19,968 bases of DNA from Pseudomonadota bacterium (lineage in GTDB: Bacteria; Pseudomonadota; Alphaproteobacteria; Sphingomonadales; Sphingomonadaceae), in contig JAFABD010000171.1 of NCBI GenBank assembly GCA_023426225.1, positions 1 to 19,968 of the forward strand, given 5' to 3'. Position numbers and translations under genes: made by a program. The notes beneath the pieces were generated by a model that saw nothing but the letters and a program-made list of their open reading frames with translations, was not told the origin of the DNA and did not search any database. Below, in pieces: positions 7,397-14,671 of the stretch. Within the stretch, counting starts at the first letter, position 1. Each line of letters begins with the position of its first letter.

Positions 7397-8680
7397 TCAG
7401 TCGCCGCCGATGCGCTCGATATCGGCGCCGACGCCCTGCAACTTCTCCTCCAGCCGCTCATAGCCGCGGTCGAGGTGATAGATGCGGTTGACCTGCGTCT
7501 CACCCTCGGCGGCCAGCCCGGCGAGGATCAGGCTCATCGACGCGCGCAGGTCGGTCGCCATCACCTGCGCGCCCACCAGCCGCTCGACGCCGCGCACCAC
7601 CGCGGTGCGGCCGCGCACCTGGATGTCGGCGCCCATGCGCGTCAGCTCGGGGACGTGCATGTAACGGTTTTCGAAGATCGTCTCGGTCAGCACGCTCGCG
7701 CCGTCGGCCTTGCACAGCATCGCCATGAACTGCGCCTGCATGTCGGTGGCAAAGCCCGGATAGGGCGCGGTCGAAAGCGTCAGCGGCCCCAGCCGATCAT
7801 CGGCGGTGATACGCACCGAATCGGGGCCTTCGGCGATCGTCACGCCCGCCTCGGCGAGCGCTTCCAGCGTCGCGCGCATGTCCGACGCGCATGCGCCGAT
7901 CAGTTCCAGGTCGCCGCCGGTGATCGCCGCGGCGCAGGCATAGCTGCCCGCCTCGATCCGGTCGGGCATCACCGCGTAATTGGCGCCGTGCAGCCGGTCG
8001 CGCCCCTGGATCTCCAGCCGTTCGGTGCCGATCCCCGCGATCGCGGCGCCCATCGCGACCAGCATGTTGCACAGGTCGACGATCTCGGGCTCGCGCGCCG
8101 CGTTTTCCAGCACCGTGGTGCCCTTGGCGGTCACCGCGGCCATCACCGCATTCTCGGTCGCGCCGACCGACACCACCGGGAAATGGAACCGGCCGCCCGC
8201 CAGCCGCCCGCCGGGGGCACTCGCCTTCACATAGCCCGCGGCGAGCTCGATCTCGGCGCCCATCGCCTCCAGCGCCTTCAGGTGCAGGTCGATCGGGCGG
8301 TTGCCGATCGCGCAGCCGCCGGGCAGCGACACCGTCGCCTCGCCCATCCGGCCGAGCAGCGGGCCGAGCACCAGGATCGACGCGCGCATCTTGCGCACGA
8401 TGTCATAGGGCGCGACGGTCGAGGTCATCCGCGCGGCGTTGATCGTCATCACGCGGCCGAAATCGGACGGGCGCGTGCCCTCGATCGTCGTCGATGCCCC
8501 CAGCACGTTGAGCAGGTGGCCAAAGCTGTCGACATCGGCCAGCCGCGGCAGGTTGCGCAGCGTGACGGGCTCGTCGGTGAGCAGCGCGCAGGGCAGCAGC
8601 GTCAGCGCGGCGTTCTTCGCGCCCGAAATGGCGATCTTGCCCGAAAGGCGGTTACCGCCGCGAATGAGAATCCGGTCCAT
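7397..8680 (-). CDS. murA: UDP-N-acetylglucosamine 1-carboxyvinyltransferase MurA
   Basis: A 427-residue enzyme, the normal family length, that transfers enolpyruvate from PEP to UDP-GlcNAc in the first committed step of peptidoglycan synthesis in the cytoplasm. Lys22-Asn23 (GAKNAAL) and the catalytic loop Cys123 in LPGGCAIGNRPID are present. The Cys, not Asp, predicts a fosfomycin-reactive enzyme. TENAVMAAV, PDRIEAGSYACA, and FENRYMHVPEL with DLRASMSLILAG near the end complete the EPSP-synthase-like fold. ATG 8680 is chosen because MDRILIRGG aligns with the family start; an upstream in-frame extension of 16 residues has no support. It lies 105 bases after clpS, beyond a terminator-like hairpin. 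Confidence 0.97.
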   Translation of the reverse strand: MDRILIRGGNRLSGKIAISGAKNAALTLLPCALLTDEPVTLRNLPRLADVDSFGHLLNVLGASTTIEGTRPSDFGRVMTINAARMTSTVAPYDIVRKMRASILVLGPLLGRMGEATVSLPGGCAIGNRPIDLHLKALEAMGAEIELAAGYVKASAPGGRLAGGRFHFPVVSVGATENAVMAAVTAKGTTVLENAAREPEIVDLCNMLVAMGAAIAGIGTERLEIQGRDRLHGANYAVMPDRIEAGSYACAAAITGGDLELIGACASDMRATLEALAEAGVTIAEGPDSVRITADDRLGPLTLSTAPYPGFATDMQAQFMAMLCKADGASVLTETIFENRYMHVPELTRMGADIQVRGRTAVVRGVERLVGAQVMATDLRASMSLILAGLAAEGETQVNRIYHLDRGYERLEEKLQGVGADIERIGGD

Positions 8681-8726
8681 CCGGCCGGCTTTACCCACTC
8701 GCGCCGCCCACGCAAGCACCCCCCGC

Positions 8727-8750
8727 AAAACTCCTTCGCGTCGGCGAAGG
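8727..8750 (-). terminator. Intrinsic terminator after clpS
   Basis: On the minus strand a 7-bp stem CCTTCGC / GCGAAGG with a CGAC loop (8733-8750) is followed by AG and then TTTT (8727-8730). It lies 36 bases beyond the clpS stop and is a good rho-independent terminator. Confidence 0.6.
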
Positions 8751-8785
8751 CGTGCGGCGCGATGCCGCGCCCGCGTCAGCCGTGA

Positions 8786-9118
8786 TCAGGCCTTTTCAAG
8801 CGTGCATTGCAGCGGGTGCTGGTTCTGGCGGGCGAAGTCGATCACCTGCGAAACCTTGGTCTCGGCGACTTCATAGCTGAACACCCCGCACACGCCGACA
8901 CCGCGCTGGTGGACGTGCAGCATCACGCGCGTCGCTTCCTCCAGGTCCATCCGGAAAAAGCGCTGGAGCACCAGCACGACGAACTCCATCGGGGTATAGT
9001 CGTCGTTGAGCATCAGCACGCGATAGGGCGTGGGTTTCTTGGTGCGCGCGCGCGTGCGCGTGGCCACCCCGACCGAGGGGCCAAGCCCGTTCCCCTCGCC
9101 GTCGCCGTCTTCGGCCAT
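8786..9118 (-). CDS. clpS: ATP-dependent Clp protease adaptor ClpS
   Basis: A 110-residue adaptor that delivers N-degron substrates to ClpA-ClpP. A flexible Arg/Lys-rich N-terminal arm precedes YRVLMLNDDYTPMEFVVLVLQRFF, whose Asn-Asp-Asp forms part of the N-degron pocket. VMLHVHQRGVGVCGVFSYEVAETK supplies the conserved pocket His and the ClpA-facing surface. The C-terminal region ends in HPLQCTLEKA. Two starts are possible: ATG 9148 (120 residues) and ATG 9118. I prefer 9118 because the likely -10 at 9158-9163 puts the transcript start almost on ATG 9148, giving 9118 a normal leader of about 30 bases. Neither has a strong Shine-Dalgarno. clpA is not in the window. Alphaproteobacteria often have two ClpS paralogues. 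Confidence 0.93.
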   Translation of the reverse strand: MAEDGDGEGNGLGPSVGVATRTRARTKKPTPYRVLMLNDDYTPMEFVVLVLQRFFRMDLEEATRVMLHVHQRGVGVCGVFSYEVAETKVSQVIDFARQNQHPLQCTLEKA

Positions 9119-9157
9119 TCGGATCTGCCGCGTCACCAACTCAACCATAGGGGGCTG

Positions 9158-9186
9158 AAAATATGGCTTCCGCCTGCACGAGGCAA
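9158..9186 (-). promoter_or_regulatory. clpS promoter
   Basis: On the minus strand TTGCCT (9181-9186), a 17-base spacer and TATTTT (9158-9163) form a good sigma-70-like promoter. Transcription would start near 9151. The remainder of the 9187-9317 gap is GC-rich with no other clear signal. Confidence 0.5.
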
Positions 9187-9317
9187 GGCGCCGCGCGCAT
9201 GCCCCGCGATAACTTGCGCCGCTTTCCGCCCCGCCGACCCGGCCCCGGGGCGGCCCCGGGCGGCAAGATGGACGGACGGGCGGGTGGGCGATGCCCTCGC
9301 GATCCGGCCCGCGCACG

Positions 9318-9351
9318 AAAAAGGGCGGCCGTCGCTTCCGGACGGCCGCCC
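9318..9351 (-). terminator. Intrinsic terminator after phasin gene
   Basis: Perfect 11-bp stem GGGCGGCCGTC / GACGGCCGCCC (9323-9333 and 9341-9351) with a 7-base loop. On the minus strand it is followed by TTTTT (9318-9322). It lies 28 bases past the phasin stop and is one of the clearest terminators in the window. Confidence 0.85.
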
Positions 9352-9379
9352 CTTTCCGATCGGCGCAAGGCCGGGCGCG

Positions 9380-10216
9380 TTACGCGACCTGCTTGGCCTT
9401 TTCCATCGCAACCGCGACGCGGCTCGAAATCGGCTGCGCGGCGTCGCCGGCCAGCTTGAGCATCGCTTCGGTCTGCTTCGAGGCTTCGGCGACATAGGCG
9501 TCGAACGCGCCGCGCACGAAATCGCTCTGAAGCTTGAAGAACTCGGTCGGCGACTTGGCGGTGGCGAGCGTCTTCAGCGCGGCGGTCGCGTTCTCGAACG
9601 ACTTGCGGCTGTATTCGGCCGCTTCCTGGCCCAGCGTCTCGAGGCCCTTGGCCGCAATGCGACCCGACTCGACGACGGCTTCCAGGTTGCCCTTGGCGAA
9701 CTCGTTCGCGTCCTCGACCAGCTTGCCCGACTTCTCAAACATCGACTTCGCCTTCTCGTTCCAGTCCGCGAACATGGCCTGCGCCTTCGCGGTGTTGTTT
9801 TCGATCGTGGTTTCCATGGTGCTCACTTCCTTCGGGGTGGCGCCGGCAACCGCCTCCTCCACGGCGGCGGCTTCGTTGACGGTCTCGTCTGCGGGGTGCG
9901 CAGCGACGATCGGAACCGGCGCGGCGCTGTCGGGAGCGGACTCCACTGTTTCCGGGACTGTTGCTTCCTGCTTCGCGATCACCGGCGAAACGACGGGCGG
10001 GACGGGCGCGGTCGGCGCCGGTTCCGCCGCCGGGGCGGGCGCGGGCGCTGCCAGGACGGGCGGAATATTGCCGTCGAGCAGGTCCGGCGCGCGCTTTTCA
10101 TCGGCGGGCGCGGCAACAAGCTTGGCCTTGGGCACGGGCGTTTTCCTGACGCGCACGTTGGGCTTCGGTTCGGACGCGGGCTTCGCCGCGCCGGGCTTGG
10201 GTCCCTTGCTTGCCAT
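9380..10216 (-). CDS. Phasin family protein with long disordered N-terminal extension
   Basis: A 278-residue protein whose last 145 residues are a phasin: amphipathic helices (AQAMFADWNEKAKSMFEKSG, then NEFAKGNLEAVVESGRIAAKG and SPTEFFKLQSDFVRGAFDAY) that coat polyhydroxyalkanoate granules. Residues 1-133 are Lys/Pro/Ala-rich, first basic (SKGPKPGAAKPASEPKP), then Ala/Pro-rich, and look disordered. ATG 10216 has AGGGA about 9 bases upstream; an in-frame GTG lies further up at 10246. A second strong start, ATG 9817 (Met134), has GGAAG 8 bases upstream and would give a phasin of the usual size on its own. The gene follows phaC by 118 bases, with its own likely promoter, and ends at a strong terminator. 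The basic N-terminus could bind nucleic acid, as in PhaF-like phasins, but this is only inferred. Confidence 0.88.
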   Translation of the reverse strand: MASKGPKPGAAKPASEPKPNVRVRKTPVPKAKLVAAPADEKRAPDLLDGNIPPVLAAPAPAPAAEPAPTAPVPPVVSPVIAKQEATVPETVESAPDSAAPVPIVAAHPADETVNEAAAVEEAVAGATPKEVSTMETTIENNTAKAQAMFADWNEKAKSMFEKSGKLVEDANEFAKGNLEAVVESGRIAAKGLETLGQEAAEYSRKSFENATAALKTLATAKSPTEFFKLQSDFVRGAFDAYVAEASKQTEAMLKLAGDAAQPISSRVAVAMEKAKQVA

Positions 10217-10241
10217 CTGACTCGGTCCCTGGCTTAGTTGT

Positions 10242-10304
10242 TGCACCGCAGCATGTACGCGATCGGGAAGTCGAATTCAAGATGTCACATTGTGCGCCGC
10301 ACAA
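10242..10304 (-). promoter_or_regulatory. Phasin promoter region with TGC-N3-GCA elements
   Basis: On the minus strand TTGAAT (10275-10280), 17 bases and TACATG (10252-10257) form a weak promoter about 30 bases before ATG 10216. A palindrome TTGTGC-GCC-GCACAA (10290-10304) sits upstream of the -35, and a second TGC-ACC-GCA (10242-10250) at the expected transcript start. TGC-N3-GCA resembles the CTGCN3-4GCAG site described for the PHA repressor PhaR. The regulator gene is not in the window. Confidence 0.4.
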
Positions 10305-10334
10305 AATTTGATCTGCGACAACGTTACGTTAGCG

Positions 10335-12071
10335 TTACCGCAGCCGTACATAGCTGCCCGGCGCGTCCTCGATCGCGGCGAGTTTTCCGTTACCCGGAAT
10401 TCGTGACCCTTTTGCGTCGATTTTCTTGTCGTCGACTTGGGTGATCCAGTCGATCCAGTCGGGCCACCAGCTCCCGCGCGTCTCCTTGGCGCCCGCCAGA
10501 AAGTCGTCGAGCGTGTCGACCTTGGCGTCGTTGGTCCAATATTGGTATTTGCCCGCCGAGGGCGGGTTGACCACGCCCGCGATGTGCCCCGATCCCGCCA
10601 GCACGAAGCGCAGCGGCCCCTGGAAATGCTGCGTGATCTTCCACACCGATCGCGCCGGCGCGATATGGTCCTCGCGCCCCGCCTGGATATAGGTGGGCAC
10701 GGTGATCCGCCGCAGGTCGATCGGCGTGCCTGCGATCGCGATCGCGCCGGGCACCACCAGCTTGTTGTCGCGATAAAGGTCGGTCAGATAGCTCAGGTGC
10801 CACGCCGCGGGCAGGTTGGTATAATCCGAGTTCCAATAGAGCAGGTCGAACGGGGCATAGTCCTTCCCCATCAGATAGTTGCTCGTCACATAGTTCCAGA
10901 TCAGGTCGCGGCCGCGCAGCAGGTTGAACGTCGCCGCCATGTATCGCCCGTCGAGGAACCCGTCGGTGCCCAGGCTGCGGATCAGCGCAAGCTGGTCGTC
11001 GTCGACGAACATGCGCAGGTCGCCCGCCTCCGAAAAATCGACCTGTGCGGTAAAGAAGGTCGCGCTGCGCACCTTGTCGGCCTGGCCGCGCGCCGCCAGC
11101 AGCGCCAGCGTCGCCGCCAGCGTCGTGCCCGCGACGCAATAGCCGATCGCGTGGACGCCCTCGACGTCGAGCAGGTCGCGCACCGTGTCGATCGCGTCGA
11201 TCTGCCCCTGCTCGACATAATCGTCCCACGTCACCCCGGCCATGCTCGCATCGGCCGACTTCCACGACACGACGAACACGGTGAAGCCCTGCTCGACCGC
11301 CCAGCGGATGAAGCTCTTCTCGGGATTGAGGTCGAGGATGTAGTAGCGGTTGATCCACGGCGGGAAGATGACGACCGGCGTCGCGTACACCTGCTCGGTC
11401 GTCGGCGCGTACTGGATCAGTTCGTACAGCGGGGTGCGCTTCACCACCTTGCCCGGCGTCACCGCGATGTTGCGCGCCAGCGCAAAGGCGCTCGCGTCGG
11501 TCTGCGTGAGCTGTCCCTTGTTGAGGTCGGCGAGCATGTTCTGCAGCCCCTTCAACAGGCTCTCGCCGCGCGTCGCGACCGCCTTCTCGATCACCTCGGG
11601 GTTGGTCGCGGGAAAGTTGGTCGGGCTGATCGCGTCGATCAGCCCGCGCGTCGCAAAGCGGATCTGCTCGTGCTGGCGCGCGTCGAGCCCCTGCAGCGAT
11701 TCGACGCTGCGCTCCAGATGCTCGGCGATGACGAAATAGCTCTGGCGCAGAAAGTCATAGATCGGCTCGTCGCGCCATTGCGGCGCCTTGAACCGCCGGT
11801 CGGCCGCCTGTTCGGGCGTCTCGACAAAGGGCCCGGCGCGCTCGGGGTCGAGGAAGCGCTGCCACAGGTCCATCGTGTCCGCCCAGAATCCCGCCGTCGC
11901 GCGCAGCGCCGGGGTCGGGTCCATCAACGGGCCGAACGGCGGCGCGGCGGGCGCCGACTGGGCGATGTCGAGCCCGGCTTCCAGCATCATCTGCTGCGCG
12001 CGGCCCAGGATCCAGGTCCAGTGCTGCAGGTCTTCGAGGCTCGGCAGCTTGGTCGTCATCGTTTCGGCCAT
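10335..12071 (-). CDS. phaC: Class I poly(R)-hydroxyalkanoic acid synthase PhaC
   Basis: A 578-residue class I PHA synthase that polymerises (R)-3-hydroxyacyl-CoA into PHA on granules. The catalytic triad is visible: Cys312 in the lipase-like box GYCVAG, Asp468 in AGREDHIAP and His496 in GSGHIAGVVNPP, corresponding to Cys319/Asp480/His508 of the Cupriavidus enzyme. The N-terminal domain includes the family segment DRRFKAPQWRDEPIYDFLRQSY in two adjoining parts, and TPLYELIQY followed by PPWINRYYILDL opens the alpha/beta-hydrolase domain. ATG 12071 has AGGGGA 7 bases upstream. It is the first gene of the minus-strand run and is transcribed divergently from the aminotransferase gene. phaA and phaB are not present in the window. 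Confidence 0.97.
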   Translation of the reverse strand: MAETMTTKLPSLEDLQHWTWILGRAQQMMLEAGLDIAQSAPAAPPFGPLMDPTPALRATAGFWADTMDLWQRFLDPERAGPFVETPEQAADRRFKAPQWRDEPIYDFLRQSYFVIAEHLERSVESLQGLDARQHEQIRFATRGLIDAISPTNFPATNPEVIEKAVATRGESLLKGLQNMLADLNKGQLTQTDASAFALARNIAVTPGKVVKRTPLYELIQYAPTTEQVYATPVVIFPPWINRYYILDLNPEKSFIRWAVEQGFTVFVVSWKSADASMAGVTWDDYVEQGQIDAIDTVRDLLDVEGVHAIGYCVAGTTLAATLALLAARGQADKVRSATFFTAQVDFSEAGDLRMFVDDDQLALIRSLGTDGFLDGRYMAATFNLLRGRDLIWNYVTSNYLMGKDYAPFDLLYWNSDYTNLPAAWHLSYLTDLYRDNKLVVPGAIAIAGTPIDLRRITVPTYIQAGREDHIAPARSVWKITQHFQGPLRFVLAGSGHIAGVVNPPSAGKYQYWTNDAKVDTLDDFLAGAKETRGSWWPDWIDWITQVDDKKIDAKGSRIPGNGKLAAIEDAPGSYVRLR

Positions 12072-12158
12072 GCGAACATCCCCCTGATATGAGGCCCTTA
12101 CTCCATAACGGCCATTGCGTCATTCCCGTAGCGACAAACTTGGCCTAGAACGTCGACA

Positions 12159-12176
12159 CGACGCAAAGCCGCGTCG
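12159..12176 (+). repeat. Short inverted repeat in alaC/phaC divergent region
   Basis: CGACGC-N6-GCGTCG lies 23 bases before ATG 12200. It could be an operator or a leader hairpin. No convincing promoter hexamers were found for either divergent gene in 12072-12199. Confidence 0.25.
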
Positions 12177-12199
12177 CAACCCAGTTGAGCGAGATCGAA

Positions 12200-13408
<1,209 letters not shown>

Positions 13409-13463
13409 TCGCGGCGTCCGCGGTCGGCGCCCGGCCGGCCGCGGTCCCGCCCCATGGCAATTC

Positions 13464-13489
13464 AGCCCGCCCGGCGCACGCCGCGGGCT
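13464..13489. terminator. Hairpin between alaC and gntR
   Basis: AGCCCGC / GCGGGCT (13464-13470 and 13483-13489) stacked on GGC/GCC across a small bulge, adjoining the gntR stop. It lies between converging genes. On the minus strand no T-run follows (GAATTG), so this is a modest candidate. An additional GC-rich inverted repeat, CCGCGG at both ends, lies upstream near 13420-13445. Confidence 0.35.
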
Positions 13490-13846
13490 TCAGGCATATT
13501 CGTCGTCGAGCAGCATCCGCGCATCGAGCCCCAGCAGCGCGATATGCTCGCGCACGCGCGGCCACATGCCGTTCAGGAACCGGTCGCGCTCGGCCTCGCG
13601 CAGCCGCTCGACGGCGCCGGGCAGCACGAACATGCCCACCCCGCGCCGCACCTCGACATAACCGTCGTCCTGAAAGCTCTGATACGCCTTGGCGACCGTC
13701 AGCGGGTTGGCCCCGTGTTCGGCGGCAAGCGCCCGGACCGAGGGGAGCTGGTCGCCCGCCTTGAACTGGCCGCGCAGGATCGCTGCGGCGATCGTCGCGC
13801 GGAGCTTCAGATAGACGGGGCTGTCTTCATGTTCGAGCGCTGTCAT
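13490..13846 (-). CDS. GntR family transcriptional regulator, YtrA-like
   Basis: A 118-residue regulator consisting of a GntR winged helix (PVYLKLRATIAAAILRGQF, GDQLPSVRALAAEHGANPLTVAKAYQSFQDDGYVE in consecutive segments, and the wing RRGVGMFV) plus a short helical tail of about 40 residues. That size and architecture match the YtrA subfamily, which normally regulates ABC-transporter operons as a dimer; no ABC genes are adjacent here. It starts 18 bases after the nitroreductase stop, so the two are probably co-transcribed. There is no clear Shine-Dalgarno before ATG 13846. An imperfect palindrome overlaps the start codon, suggesting self-regulation. The ligand and targets are unknown. Confidence 0.9.
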   Translation of the reverse strand: MTALEHEDSPVYLKLRATIAAAILRGQFKAGDQLPSVRALAAEHGANPLTVAKAYQSFQDDGYVEVRRGVGMFVLPGAVERLREAERDRFLNGMWPRVREHIALLGLDARMLLDDEYA

Positions 13847-13863
13847 GCTGACTTAATACAGCA
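13846..13863 (-). promoter_or_regulatory. Imperfect palindrome at gntR start
   Basis: TGCTGTATTAAGTCAGCA (minus strand) is an 18-base dyad with 7 of 9 pairs matched, overlapping ATG 13846 and the nitroreductase/gntR junction. It contains TATTAA six bases before the ATG, which could act as a -10 for a leaderless gntR transcript; the -35 is poor. It is a candidate GntR autoregulatory operator. Confidence 0.35.
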
Positions 13864-13864
13864 A

Positions 13865-14464
13865 TCAGCGATTCGATCCATCCCCGTTGTTCCACAGATG
13901 CGTGATTGTCCGGGGGTCGGCGCGCGGACGCTCCTCCAGCGGCTGCTGCGGCGTGCCGATGAACACGAACCCGGCGATCCGTTCGGGCGCCGCGCCGAAC
14001 AGGTCGCGCACCGCGTCCGAATAGGCGGCCCAGCCGGTGATCCAGCTTCCGGCGAATCCCATGGCGTGCGCCGCGTGGAGCAGGTTCATGCACGCCGCGC
14101 CCGCCGACAGCTCCTGTTCCCACATCGGGATCTTGTGTCCGGGCACGGGGGCGGACAGCACGACGACCAGCGCGGGCGCCTGGCGCGCGAACTGCGTCGC
14201 CGCCTCGATGTCGCGCGGCGTAGCCCCCGGATGATCCGCGGCGACGATGGCGCCCAGCCGCGCCGCCAGCGCGTCGCGCTGGTCGTCGGGGACGATCACG
14301 AACCGCCACGGGTTCAGCTTGCCGTGGTCGGGGGTGCGCGCCGCGATCGCGATCATGTCGTGCAGCGCCGCCAGGTCGGGGCCGGGGGCGCCCAGGTCGC
14401 GCGGCTTGCCCGAACGGCGCGTGCGCAGCAGCGTCAGCGGGGTGGATCGGTCGTTGAAGGTCAT
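13865..14464 (-). CDS. Nitroreductase family protein (YdjA-like)
   Basis: A 199-residue minimal nitroreductase-fold flavoenzyme, expected to bind FMN as a dimer and reduce nitro or related compounds with NAD(P)H. Features are an early RRSGKPRDL, ARTPDHGKLNPWRFVIV at about 42-58 (the FMN-binding region of YdjA-type members), WEQELSAGAACMNLLHAAHAMGFAGSW (split by helix boundaries) and FVFIGTPQQPLEERPR near the C-terminus. The physiological substrate is not predictable. ATG 14464 has no strong Shine-Dalgarno. The gntR gene follows 18 bases later on the same strand, which makes it a likely co-regulated pair. It is divergent from the POT transporter gene across a 207-base region with two palindromes. 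Confidence 0.9.
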   Translation of the reverse strand: MTFNDRSTPLTLLRTRRSGKPRDLGAPGPDLAALHDMIAIAARTPDHGKLNPWRFVIVPDDQRDALAARLGAIVAADHPGATPRDIEAATQFARQAPALVVVLSAPVPGHKIPMWEQELSAGAACMNLLHAAHAMGFAGSWITGWAAYSDAVRDLFGAAPERIAGFVFIGTPQQPLEERPRADPRTITHLWNNGDGSNR

Positions 14465-14509
14465 GCCGCCCGTCTATCGCGCCGCGGCGCGATGCGCCAT
14501 GGGGCGCGT

Positions 14510-14544
14510 CCCGATCGGGGGCCTGTGCCGCGATGCAGCATCGC
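14510..14544. promoter_or_regulatory. Two palindromes in nitroreductase/POT divergent region
   Basis: CCCGATCGGG (14510-14519) and GCGATGC-A-GCATCGC (14530-14544) are perfect dyads just upstream of the POT promoter at 14552 and about 45-80 bases upstream of the nitroreductase start. They are candidate regulator sites for either gene; no binding protein is identified. Confidence 0.35.
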
Positions 14545-14551
14545 CAGCCGC

Positions 14552-14579
14552 TTTACACGCGACCGTCAGGCTCTAGTCT
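14552..14579 (+). promoter_or_regulatory. Promoter of POT transporter
   Basis: TTTACA (14552-14557), a 16-base spacer and TAGTCT (14574-14579). The -35 matches five of six consensus bases; the -10 is weaker. Transcription would start near 14586, leaving a leader of about 85 bases. Confidence 0.45.
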
Positions 14580-14587
14580 GGCCCCCC

Positions 14588-14653
14588 ATGCGCCGGGCGT
14601 TCGCGCCCGGAAAACCGAAAGGCACCGGGCAAGCCCCGGAAAAAATGCGATAA
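14588..14653 (+). CDS. Possible 21-residue upstream ORF in POT leader
   Basis: ATG 14588 opens a 21-codon frame ending TAA at 14651-14653, 18 bases before the transporter ATG. It encodes a basic, Gly/Pro-rich peptide beginning MRRAFAPGKPKG. ATG lies within about two bases of the predicted transcript start, so it would be read as a leaderless message. The frame also contains two GC-rich hairpins (14592-14609 and a CCGGG/CCCGG pair further on), each followed by A-rich sequence. It may be a leader peptide or chance. Confidence 0.22.
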   Translation: MRRAFAPGKPKGTGQAPEKMR

Positions 14654-14671
14654 AAAAGGGCAAAGAAACGC

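Noticed and set aside
6542..8785. Long plus-strand open frame across the diiron enzyme gene and murA
   Set aside because: It spans two well-supported genes and their intergenic hairpin and has no recognisable domain.
10317..10338. GTTA-spaced repeats at the end of phaC
   Set aside because: Three short GTTA copies overlap the phaC stop region; too short and irregular to support a function.
14592..14640. POT leader hairpins as terminators
   Set aside because: On the plus strand they are followed by A-runs and on the minus strand the T-runs come before them, so neither direction fits an intrinsic terminator.
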